In this document: piece by piece, positions 1 to 5,073 of the stretch
Layout of the letters: each line of letters begins with the position of its first letter
How positions within the stretch are numbered: position 1 is the stretch's first letter
Position numbers and translations under genes: made by a program
The notes under the pieces: generated by a model
What the model was told of the DNA's origin: nothing
Database searches by the model: none
What the model saw: only the letters and a program-made list of their open reading frames with translations
From: Smithellaceae bacterium
GTDB lineage: Bacteria > Desulfobacterota > Syntrophia > Syntrophales > Smithellaceae
Direction of reading: 5' to 3'
Length of the DNA: 5,073 nucleotides
Assembly: GCA_028701435.1 (NCBI GenBank)
Contig: JAQVQT010000145.1
Span: 1 to 5,073, forward strand

Positions 1-338
1 CCCTCCTGTCTGGCGAGAGCGGCCAGTTTGGCATGAAGCGTTTTCGGCACTCGCTGGACAAACTTGCCGGACATGGGCGGTTCTGATTCCGGGGCGCGAT
101 ACGCGGGCTTGGGAATTTCCCTGCCCATATCCGCTTGTGCGGAAATCCAGCCCAGAAATGCGTCCCTGCCGTTCTGAATCGCCTCTTCAATCGTTTCTCC
201 GTCGGAAATACAACCGGGAAGATCGGGAAAGGAAATAAGAAAACCGCCGCCTTCCTCAGGGGGAAGAGGGCTGATTACATGGGTGTAAGACTCGAATGGA
301 TAGGGAGCCTTGACGGCCTCGATTTCTTTGATCCTCAT
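1..338 (-). CDS. hicB: HicB-family antitoxin, C-terminus cut by window edge
   Basis: Antitoxin of a type II HicAB system. It binds and neutralises the HicA mRNA interferase and normally represses the operon. The reading frame begins at ATG 338-336 and stays open to base 1; 112 full codons plus two bases are visible, so the stop lies outside the window. Residues about 18-70 match the HicB fold (a partial RNase H-like fold): a GGGFLISFPDLPGC strand-turn segment (30-43), then DGETIEEAIQNGRDAFLGWI (46-65). After a proline-rich linker (75-89), residues 91-113 (GKFVQRVPKTLHAKLAALAR, then QEG) look like the strand and first helix of a ribbon-helix-helix (CopG/Arc) DNA-binding domain, so this is an RHH-type rather than HTH-type HicB. 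Roughly 15-30 residues are probably missing. The start is supported by an AAGGAG Shine-Dalgarno 8 nt upstream and by the ATGA overlap with hicA, which implies translational coupling. The family call is firm; autoregulation is inferred from the family. Confidence 0.93.
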   Translation of the reverse strand, partial: MRIKEIEAVKAPYPFESYTHVISPLPPEEGGGFLISFPDLPGCISDGETIEEAIQNGRDAFLGWISAQADMGREIPKPAYRAPESEPPMSGKFVQRVPKTLHAKLAALARQE

Positions 339-580
339 TTTTCCAACTCCTTCACTGCGTCAATGAGATCGATGAATTGTTTAACATACACCGGTTTTAT
401 CGGTCTGTGCGCCGGAACTGATGGGTGAAAAGACACCTTGGGATGAGAGAAGATGTAATGACTGCCGCCGTGGCTTCTCACTTCGATACCGTGCTTATCG
501 GCAATACTGACCAGGGTATCGATTTGCCAATCGCGGGGGTTGTTCCTCATCTTGGCAATCAGTTTATCGGCGCTGCTCAT
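335..580 (-). CDS. hicA: HicA-family mRNA interferase toxin
   Basis: Small RNase toxin with a double-stranded-RNA-binding-like fold that cleaves mRNA and halts growth when not bound by HicB; cytoplasmic. The 81-residue protein starts SSADKLIAKMRNNPRDW, typical of the longer HicA subfamily. It carries the catalytic G-S-H motif (GGSHYIFSHP, His41) and the conserved VPAHRPIKPVYVKQF segment (55-69) near the C-terminus. No disruption is seen. I chose ATG 580. A TTG at 616 would add 12 residues, but it coincides with the -35 box of a good promoter and those residues are not family-like. ATG 550 would remove the first conserved helix. The gene overlaps hicB by 4 nt (ATGA at 338-335). No Shine-Dalgarno precedes ATG 580, and the predicted transcript start falls at or next to the ATG, so the message may be leaderless. 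Family call firm; start choice about 80% sure. Confidence 0.93.
   Translation of the reverse strand: MSSADKLIAKMRNNPRDWQIDTLVSIADKHGIEVRSHGGSHYIFSHPKVSFHPSVPAHRPIKPVYVKQFIDLIDAVKELEK
347..352 (-). promoter_or_regulatory. Shine-Dalgarno of hicB (AAGGAG)
   Basis: AAGGAG on the minus strand, 8 nt before the hicB ATG, lies inside the last codons of hicA. It fixes the hicB start and gives the antitoxin its own strong ribosome site. No comparable site is visible before hicA, which fits antitoxin being made in excess of toxin. Confidence 0.75.
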
Positions 581-587
581 GGCATGA

Positions 588-609
588 ATGATACTAAATG
601 CAATATCAT
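588..609 (-). repeat. Inverted repeat ATGATA-N10-TATCAT, candidate HicB operator
   Basis: A perfect 6-bp inverted repeat has one arm (609-604) in the promoter spacer and the other (593-588) equal to the -10 box. A ribbon-helix-helix HicB dimer pair bound here would block RNA polymerase. RHH repressors commonly bind short palindromic or repeated boxes over their own promoter, and the neighbouring HicB has such a domain. The arms are short, so chance occurrence is possible. Confidence 0.4.
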
Positions 610-616
610 GGGTCAA
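588..616 (-). promoter_or_regulatory. Candidate sigma-70 promoter of hicAB
   Basis: On the minus strand, TTGACC (616-611) and TATCAT (593-588) are separated by exactly 17 nt. Each matches five of six positions of the -35 (TTGACA) and -10 (TATAAT) consensus. Transcription would start around 582-580, at the hicA ATG. The tract just upstream (617-642) is AT-rich and could act as an UP element. This makes hicAB a transcription unit of its own, not simply the tail of the methyltransferase operon. Seen directly as motifs; activity is inferred. Confidence 0.65.
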
Positions 617-619
617 GAT

Positions 620-642
620 AATTTTATGCAGACAATTTTATG
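620..642 (-). repeat. Tandem 9-bp direct repeat CATAAAATT upstream of hicAB promoter
   Basis: CATAAAATT (minus strand) occurs twice, at 642-634 and 628-620, with a 14-bp period and a 5-bp spacer (GTCTG). It lies immediately upstream of the -35 box. It could be an UP element or an extra operator for HicB or another regulator. The copies are exact, but the AT-rich composition lowers the significance. Confidence 0.4.
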
Positions 643-682
643 GAGGGGGAAAATAACTTTGAAAGCGAACACGTTTTTTCTG

Positions 683-994
683 TTACCGTAGCGAGCGGTA
701 GTAGTACCAATAGCGCTCACGGTCGTATTTGCGGTAATTGCTAAAGACGCAATGCGCGGATTCTTTGGTGAGTTCGCGGAAGCGTTGATCGGCCCGGAAG
801 ATCCGGTCGGTCAACTCTTTCGGCAAGGGTTGGTCGCCATACTCCCAGAGTGCGTCGTCCAAATATTCCCGTTTGCTGACATCATAGTCAAATTCTTCGT
901 AATCGGGCAAGGCAATCCACCGCAGGGACTCTTCCCATTCCTCGATACAGTCTTCGATGTCCTGCAACGTGACCGGCGGCTTCTCTTTTCTCAT
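683..994 (-). CDS. Small hypothetical protein coupled to the MmeI-like gene
   Basis: A 103-residue soluble protein that I do not recognise. Residues 11-48 are strongly acidic and rich in Trp and Tyr (IEEWEESLRWIALPDYEEFDY at 18-37 region). The middle (55-75) reads as a helix with mixed charge. The C-terminal third (87-103) is basic and aromatic, ending in RYWYYYRSLR. There is no signal peptide, membrane segment or obvious catalytic motif. The start ATG (994-992) overlaps the stop TGA of the upstream methyltransferase gene in an ATGA, with a GGAG ribosome site 5 nt before it (1003-1000); the stop is TAA. The overlap shows it is co-translated with the restriction-modification protein, suggesting an accessory or modulatory role, but this is inference. 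The charge split (acidic N-terminus, basic aromatic tail) would suit protein or nucleic-acid contact. The gene is real in my view; its function is unknown. Confidence 0.8.
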   Translation of the reverse strand: MRKEKPPVTLQDIEDCIEEWEESLRWIALPDYEEFDYDVSKREYLDDALWEYGDQPLPKELTDRIFRADQRFRELTKESAHCVFSNYRKYDRERYWYYYRSLR

Positions 995-3864
995 GTCTTC
1001 TCCGCTACCTCCGCTGCCTTAGACCGCTCTTGATTCAGGGCCAGCAGGCGGAGGAGGATCTCACTGTCGGGAAGCTCCGGGGTGTAGTCGGTCCATCCAT
1101 AGGCGGCGGCGACGGTTTTATCAAGAGCTTTGTGGGCCATGTCCAGCCAGTGGGGACGGGCGTTGTAGAGGTTGGTCAAGGTACGTTTTTTGAGGTCGGC
1201 CTCATAACCGGGCTTGGCAACTGGGCGCTTGGGGAAGCCGGCTTTTTCCTCTTCAGGGGTTATGACCCAATCAACCCACTCGGGCGGATTCAGCCAGTTT
1301 TCGCGGAGATGGTTGAGTTTGACGGCAGCATCGGCGATAGCCTTGGCGGCGCTATCGGCCTGGGCGTCAGAAGCGCACGGCCCACTGAACGCTGTGTCAC
1401 GTGGCGTCAGGTGATCGGGAAAGGGAAAGGTCTCGAAGCAGGACTTGGTGTTGTAGGTAGGATCATTGCCGACACCGTGCATGGAAGCAGTGGCCAGCGA
1501 CCAGACTTCGTGCAGGCGGCTAGAGAGGATGCCAAAGGCTGTGTCATCGGCTCGGGCGATGACACAAAGGCGGGAATCTGGCGAGGTCAAAGCATGCAGC
1601 CAGACAAAGTAGCGGTGTTTAGCAACGCGCGGCGTAATAATTAAGCGTGGCAATCCTTCACAGGCTGCGCGCATATCCGCTCCATTCCGGCCAAAACGCC
1701 ACCAGTTTTCCCGGCGACCGCGGTCATTGTTTCTGTCGCGCTCCGATTTGACATGTTTCAGAATGTGCTCGAAGGGCAATTCGTAAAGGCTGGCACGGTC
1801 GACAGGCATATCTATTCCAAAATCAATAATCCATGTATTCGAAGGGCGCTTGGCAATGTCTTGCCCATTGGCCCATGGTTTGACAACATCACTGTTCGGA
1901 TAACCGTTTGGATTGGGGACGGTCAACCAAATCCGCGCCAACTCTCCGGGAATTTCAAAGGCCCCACTTTTTTCGGCCCCTTTGAAGGCGACGGCCATAT
2001 TTTCCGGTAAAACTTTTGCTCGTGTGAGGTCGGTGCGATCTTCGCCACCTTCCGTCAAATCAGCGTTGATTGTGGCCACAGGGTGTCCATCAAGTTTGGC
2101 TACGGCTTCTGATTCACCAAAACAAACCAACGACACACGTACCGCCGCGCCTTCGTTTACCCAGGTCTCATCACTCCAGGCGTTGAAAATTTTAGTTTCG
2201 GTGACGATGTCGTCCAGTACTTTACGATTGCTACCGCTACGTATAGCCTGGGTGGCGACCAGCCCTGCCATGGTTAGTTTTCTTGTTATGATCTGTTGAC
2301 GTGCCTTGTAGAACCAGTAGCAGACAAGATCGGCTCCGCCCGGTACATATGCAGCATACAAGTAATTGAGGGCATTGACGTAGTCATCACCCAACTCACC
2401 CCGTTTCTTGTTGCCGCCCAGGAAGGGCGGATTGCCGATGATCACGTCGGCATCCGGCCAGGCCGCCTCGCTGCCGTCGGGGTTGAGCAGGGCATCGCGG
2501 TGCTCGATGCCGTCCAGAGGGCGCAGGATGGGGTCTCTGGCAATTTCCCGTCCATTGCGGCGGCACCATTGGATGTCGCCGATCCAGACGGTGACACGGG
2601 CGAGTTCGGCGGCGTATTCGTTGATTTCCATGCCGCGAATGTTGTGCGGTCCGGTTTGCATGAGCAGTTCGGGTTCAAACCCGAGTTCCTGGGCTTCAAG
2701 ATGAACCTGCTTTTCCACACCCCGCAGGGCCTTCAGGGCAAGGTAAAGAAAATTTCCCGAGCCGCAGGCCGGATCGAGAACCTGAAAGCGTTGAAGGCCC
2801 GACAGGTAATTCTGATAGGCGTCGCGGGAATCCTTGTAGTCATTCGTGCGCCGGCTTTTGTCTTGTCCGGCGGCAATAACGGCTTTGACTGACTGCCATT
2901 TGTCCAGCAGCGGGTCGGTGATTAGCGGTTGGATCAGCTTGGCGATGGTGCCGGTGTCGGTGTAGTGAGCGCCTAGAGGCGCACGGGCCGCAGGATCGAG
3001 GCCGCGCTCGAAGAGGGTGCCGAAAATCGTAGGATCGACCGAGCGCCAGTCCGTATCGGCGGCATGGAGCAGGGCGGCAATATCGTCGGCGGTCAACGGA
3101 GGAATATCGATGGTTTTAAACAGGCCGCCGTTGAACCAGGCGATGTCGTGATCGCCATATTCGCCGCCGGTTTGCTGCATGGCGGCGAAGAGTTTGCCGA
3201 TGCGCTTGCCTGCCTTGTCCGCGTCGCCGCCGGCATTTTTGAGAATTTCGGTGAAGACATTGCCGGGGAGCAGGTCTTCATCTTCGGCGAACATGCAAAA
3301 CAGGCATTGAACGAGAAAGTGGGCTACGATCTGGCCGTTCAGTCCGCGTTCCCGCATGGCCTTGGCCAGAGCGGCAAAGTGACCGGCGGCAGCGGCGGTG
3401 ATCGCGGCGGTGGATTTTTCGGGACGGAGCTTCTGGGGGTCCGTGAAGACCCATCGCAGGATCTGCCGTTTTTCGGGATCGATCAGTTCCCCGATGCGGA
3501 TTTCGCGCGGCTCGTCCGGGTAGCCGGTAAAGGCGGTGTGGATGATGATGCGCTCGCGGTCGGAGACGACCAGGAGCGGCGGGTTTTCGAGCTTCAGCGC
3601 ATAGTCGGTGAGCTGCTTCAGGGCGGCGTCGAGATTGCGGCCCGGCTTTTTATTTTCCCAGCCGAAAAAACCGCGTTTCCAGACATCGGCCCAGCCGTCG
3701 CCGCCGTCCGATTTTTTGGCCCCGCGCTCGAAACAATAGTTCTTCGGATCGCGCGGCTTGTCCACACCGAGCAGGTCGCACAGATCGTCAAAATGCGCCT
3801 GCGCTCCGGCGCGTTCGGTGAGTTCGTTGTCTTTCCAGATGTTAATGAACTCTTCAGGCGTCAT
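991..3864 (-). CDS. MmeI-like type IIG restriction-modification protein (nuclease + N6-adenine methyltransferase)
   Basis: A single-chain restriction-modification enzyme of the MmeI family. It uses S-adenosylmethionine to methylate adenine in its site and cuts unmodified DNA at a distance. At 957 residues it is close to MmeI (about 920). Domains in order: N-terminal PD-(D/E)XK nuclease (about 1-140) with D60-X9-E70-N71-K72, the family's D-X9-EXK spacing; helical linker (about 150-290) including AHFLVQCLFCMFAEDEDLLP; and a gamma-class methyltransferase (about 295-630) with LGAHYT (297-302, motif X), DPACGSGNF (364-372, motif I), GMEIN (411-415, motif II), GNPPFLGG (477-484, catalytic motif IV) and GLVATQAIRSGSNR (534-547). 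The target-recognition domain (about 640-815) contains LPRLIITPRVAKHRYFVWL, GVGNDP and ETFPFP, and a helical C-terminal domain (about 835-957) includes the LTNLYNARPHWL segment. All catalytic motifs are intact with no frameshift. The start has only a weak ribosome site, but the N-terminal residues fit the family. Its stop overlaps the next gene by ATGA. The recognition sequence cannot be read from here. A methylase-only role is possible but less likely given the intact nuclease triad. Confidence 0.93.
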   Translation of the reverse strand: MTPEEFINIWKDNELTERAGAQAHFDDLCDLLGVDKPRDPKNYCFERGAKKSDGGDGWADVWKRGFFGWENKKPGRNLDAALKQLTDYALKLENPPLLVVSDRERIIIHTAFTGYPDEPREIRIGELIDPEKRQILRWVFTDPQKLRPEKSTAAITAAAAGHFAALAKAMRERGLNGQIVAHFLVQCLFCMFAEDEDLLPGNVFTEILKNAGGDADKAGKRIGKLFAAMQQTGGEYGDHDIAWFNGGLFKTIDIPPLTADDIAALLHAADTDWRSVDPTIFGTLFERGLDPAARAPLGAHYTDTGTIAKLIQPLITDPLLDKWQSVKAVIAAGQDKSRRTNDYKDSRDAYQNYLSGLQRFQVLDPACGSGNFLYLALKALRGVEKQVHLEAQELGFEPELLMQTGPHNIRGMEINEYAAELARVTVWIGDIQWCRRNGREIARDPILRPLDGIEHRDALLNPDGSEAAWPDADVIIGNPPFLGGNKKRGELGDDYVNALNYLYAAYVPGGADLVCYWFYKARQQIITRKLTMAGLVATQAIRSGSNRKVLDDIVTETKIFNAWSDETWVNEGAAVRVSLVCFGESEAVAKLDGHPVATINADLTEGGEDRTDLTRAKVLPENMAVAFKGAEKSGAFEIPGELARIWLTVPNPNGYPNSDVVKPWANGQDIAKRPSNTWIIDFGIDMPVDRASLYELPFEHILKHVKSERDRNNDRGRRENWWRFGRNGADMRAACEGLPRLIITPRVAKHRYFVWLHALTSPDSRLCVIARADDTAFGILSSRLHEVWSLATASMHGVGNDPTYNTKSCFETFPFPDHLTPRDTAFSGPCASDAQADSAAKAIADAAVKLNHLRENWLNPPEWVDWVITPEEEKAGFPKRPVAKPGYEADLKKRTLTNLYNARPHWLDMAHKALDKTVAAAYGWTDYTPELPDSEILLRLLALNQERSKAAEVAEKT

Positions 3865-3940
3865 GTCATCATCCGATCGTTTGTTGTCGAAGTATCACGG
3901 GAGTTTTTGACGCAACCGCTATGCTGCCTTTTTCTCTTAA

Positions 3941-3960
3941 GCCGCGCCCCAAGGCGCCGC
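3941..3960. repeat. GC-rich imperfect hairpin in the methyltransferase leader
   Basis: Arms GCCGCGCC (3941-3948) and GGCGCCGC (3953-3960) around a CCAA loop pair with one mismatch: five G-C pairs next to the loop, then two more. No T-run follows on either strand, so it is not a rho-independent terminator. If the promoter proposed at 3990-4018 is used, the hairpin lies in the 5' untranslated leader about 77-96 nt before the methyltransferase start, where it could affect mRNA stability or expression. Confidence 0.45.
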
Positions 3961-3989
3961 TCTCGGCACATAACTTTACGGGTGCCGCT

Positions 3990-4018
3990 TTCATACAATG
4001 ATTTCAAGCCGATGGCAA
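3990..4018 (-). promoter_or_regulatory. Candidate promoter of the MmeI-like operon
   Basis: On the minus strand, TTGCCA (4018-4013, five of six to -35) and TATGAA (3995-3990, four of six to -10) lie 17 nt apart. Transcription would start near 3983 and leave a leader of about 120 nt before ATG 3864. The -10 box is weak, so another promoter in this AT-rich stretch is possible. Confidence 0.35.
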
Positions 4019-4184
4019 TAAATATTCACTTACAGCCTGAGAATATGATGCATCGGAAATGCTATGGTCGGAGGGCTAAGAATGTTTTATTCATTGGAAT
4101 ATTCGCATAATTCTTGATTCCTTTAGTCCTGGTCTGATAGTGCAATAGCCACAGGCCCAATTGTCGTTTGATCCTGCAGGAAGA

Positions 4185-4193
4185 TGGCATAAT
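4185..4193 (+). promoter_or_regulatory. Candidate extended -10 promoter for the plus-strand gene
   Basis: TGGCATAAT fits the extended -10 consensus TGnTATAAT at all but one defined position (C for the first T). No well-spaced -35 is seen: TTGATC at 4168 is 14 nt away and TTGTCG at 4161 is 21 nt away. That is compatible with an extended -10 promoter. Transcription would begin near 4200, giving a leader of about 37 nt that contains the ribosome site. Confidence 0.45.
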
Positions 4194-4220
4194 CTATGGG
4201 CGCGCTTTCCTTACTTCTGG

Positions 4221-4228
4221 AGGAGGTG
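4221..4228 (+). promoter_or_regulatory. Consensus Shine-Dalgarno (AGGAGGTG)
   Basis: An eight-base match to the anti-Shine-Dalgarno of 16S rRNA, 8 nt before ATG 4237. It is the strongest ribosome site in the window. It decides the start and is the main evidence that the open frame to the right edge is a real gene. Confidence 0.85.
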
Positions 4229-4236
4229 GACTCGTC

Positions 4237-5073
4237 ATGTCGCAGAAAAATAAACTGCTTAAGGAATTGGTCCGTCGGTCACTGGAAATATTGGCGGCTT
4301 TAATGGCAATCCCTAATATCGCGGTCGTGGATGAGAGAGCCCTGCTTAAGTACAAGTTTTGTCAGAATGACAATTATGACGAAAAACCAATGGAAATAGC
4401 GCTCTTGATCCGTCTGTTTCCCCGGGTCTGCGCCGAGCTGGAAAGAGATCGGCGCTTCCATGCGCTATGCAGCGAACTGGATGCGGATAGCCGTTTCCGA
4501 AAGCTCACTATGCCTGACGGCACAATCATTCCGGGTACAGAAGTTTTATTAGGCAACGGTATCCTGATTTCCGTTTTATGGCGTTATTTGAACCTGACGA
4601 AGCAGTTGACATGGAACCAGTCAGCGGTGGAGAATCTCCTGGCGGAAAGTGAGCAGTCGCTTGCGAGGGGCGGACTGAGGGTCGATTTGGTTTTGCCGTT
4701 GGTGGGTCTCAGCGGTGCATTTGCCATTCAGCGCTTCAAGCTGGATCATGGGTGGTGTCTGCGTGAGATGACTCCTGAAGAATGTGCGATTTTCGACAAA
4801 CATATTCAGCCGAGCATGAAGCTACCCTGCACCATGGCCTATCCGGGTGACGCGCCGCCACCGTTTCTATGTTATGCACTTGTCAGGGATACGTGGTCAA
4901 TACCCTTCGCCGATCTGGTTGCGCCCGGAAACGTCATCGATCCTCAGAAGCTTCCTTTTGATGAGATCGAGTATTATCTGTCCGTGCTTCAGGTCTCAAC
5001 CGCGCAAGCTAGCTGTGCCCCTGAACACTCGATATCTTCGCCGGCAATCATGTATCGCAGCCGGGATTGGGCC
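4237..5073 (+). CDS. Unrecognised protein, N-terminal 279 residues, cut by window edge
   Basis: An open frame from ATG 4237 to the last base with no stop (279 codons), preceded by a consensus Shine-Dalgarno. I do not recognise the family. Visible order: a charged amphipathic helical N-terminus (1-25, begins SQKNKLLKELVRRSLEILAA), no signal peptide; a helical segment (50-90, IALLIRLFPRVCAELERDRRF); a Gly/Ile-rich turn and hydrophobic stretch (93-120) that is too short and mixed to call a membrane span; a second helix (126-144); then a strand-rich stretch starting VDLVLPLVGLSGAFAIQRF (149-167), followed by CLREMTPEE (174-182), a proline-rich loop (202-210) and probable strands at 210-230. Visible cysteines (residues 42, 65, 78, 174, 183, 198, 212, 260) form no CxxC pair. 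A helix-then-strand layout with an 'R-x-M/F-T-P-E-E' turn recalls the N-terminal part of some large HEPN-containing defence proteins, but that is a weak impression, and any effector domain would lie outside the window. Transcribed divergently from the restriction-modification gene. Confidence 0.85.
   Translation, partial: MSQKNKLLKELVRRSLEILAALMAIPNIAVVDERALLKYKFCQNDNYDEKPMEIALLIRLFPRVCAELERDRRFHALCSELDADSRFRKLTMPDGTIIPGTEVLLGNGILISVLWRYLNLTKQLTWNQSAVENLLAESEQSLARGGLRVDLVLPLVGLSGAFAIQRFKLDHGWCLREMTPEECAIFDKHIQPSMKLPCTMAYPGDAPPPFLCYALVRDTWSIPFADLVAPGNVIDPQKLPFDEIEYYLSVLQVSTAQASCAPEHSISSPAIMYRSRDWA

Larger units (their letters stand above)
3865..4236. other. Divergent intergenic region, 372 nt, non-coding
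   Basis: Spacer between the two divergent starts. No frame longer than about a dozen residues with a convincing start lies here on the minus strand, and the plus-strand frame crossing it is a shadow of the methyltransferase gene. It holds a GC-rich hairpin near the methyltransferase, an AT-rich centre (about 3970-4140) with perfect 8-bp palindromes GATGCATC (4047-4054) and GAATATTC (4097-4104), and candidate promoters facing both ways. I see no tRNA, attachment site or insertion-sequence end. Confidence 0.7.

Noticed and set aside
581..616. TTG start at 616 extending HicA by 12 residues
   Set aside because: The TTG is the first part of a good -35 box, the added residues (from MTHDIAF) are not family-like, and no ribosome site precedes it.
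617..682. Terminator between the 103-residue gene and hicA
   Set aside because: No stable stem followed by a T-run on the minus strand could be found, so read-through from the upstream operon into hicAB remains possible.
425..691. 88-codon plus-strand frame over hicA (and 135-428 over hicB)
   Set aside because: Antisense to the clearly recognised hicA and hicB genes; no independent support.
1030..1644. 204-codon open frame on the plus strand, and similar frames at 2296-2892 and 1913-2299
   Set aside because: These are antisense shadows of the methyltransferase gene caused by its base composition; none shows a recognisable domain.
3941..3960. Rho-independent terminator
   Set aside because: The hairpin has no following T-run on either strand, and no gene ends near it.
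3064..4110. 348-codon open frame on the plus strand
   Set aside because: It lies almost wholly antisense to the MmeI-like gene, whose catalytic motifs are all intact. Its translation is low-complexity Gly/Ala/Val-rich with no family likeness and no convincing ribosome site.
4374..4803. Two 60-codon minus-strand frames (4374-4556 and 4621-4803)
   Set aside because: Both lie inside the long plus-strand gene that has a consensus ribosome site; their Ser/Arg-rich translations look like antisense shadows.
1..5073. CRISPR array, tRNA, rRNA or insertion-sequence ends
   Set aside because: No regularly spaced repeats, cloverleaf-like sequences, transposase genes or terminal inverted repeats were seen.

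Overview
The window looks like a bacterial chromosomal accessory (defence) region. Coding density is high, gene joints overlap in ATGA, and Shine-Dalgarno sequences are of the ordinary Gram-negative type. Base composition is moderately GC-rich in the genes and AT-richer in the gaps. The organism cannot be named from this; a proteobacterium or a related Gram-negative is my best guess, at low confidence.

Layout: four genes lie on the minus strand and one on the plus strand. Reading the minus strand from 3864 down, the first gene is a 957-residue MmeI-like (type IIG/IIL) protein that combines a PD-(D/E)XK nuclease, a gamma-class N6-adenine methyltransferase and a target-recognition domain. Next, overlapping it by 4 nt (ATGA), is a 103-residue protein of unknown function. 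After a 102-nt gap with a candidate promoter comes a HicA toxin gene, and overlapping that by 4 nt (again ATGA) is a HicB antitoxin gene that runs off the left edge. On the plus strand, divergent from the methyltransferase across a 372-nt spacer, a gene with a perfect Shine-Dalgarno starts at 4237 and stays open to the right edge (279 codons visible). I do not recognise its family.

How the parts work together: the MmeI-like protein should be a complete restriction-modification system in one chain, methylating its site and cutting unmodified DNA. The 103-residue protein is translationally coupled to it and may assist or modulate it. HicAB is a separate toxin-antitoxin unit with its own likely autoregulated promoter. 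The plus-strand gene sits where an additional defence gene would be expected, but its role is open. The most novel candidates are the unrecognised plus-strand protein and the small protein coupled to the restriction-modification gene.
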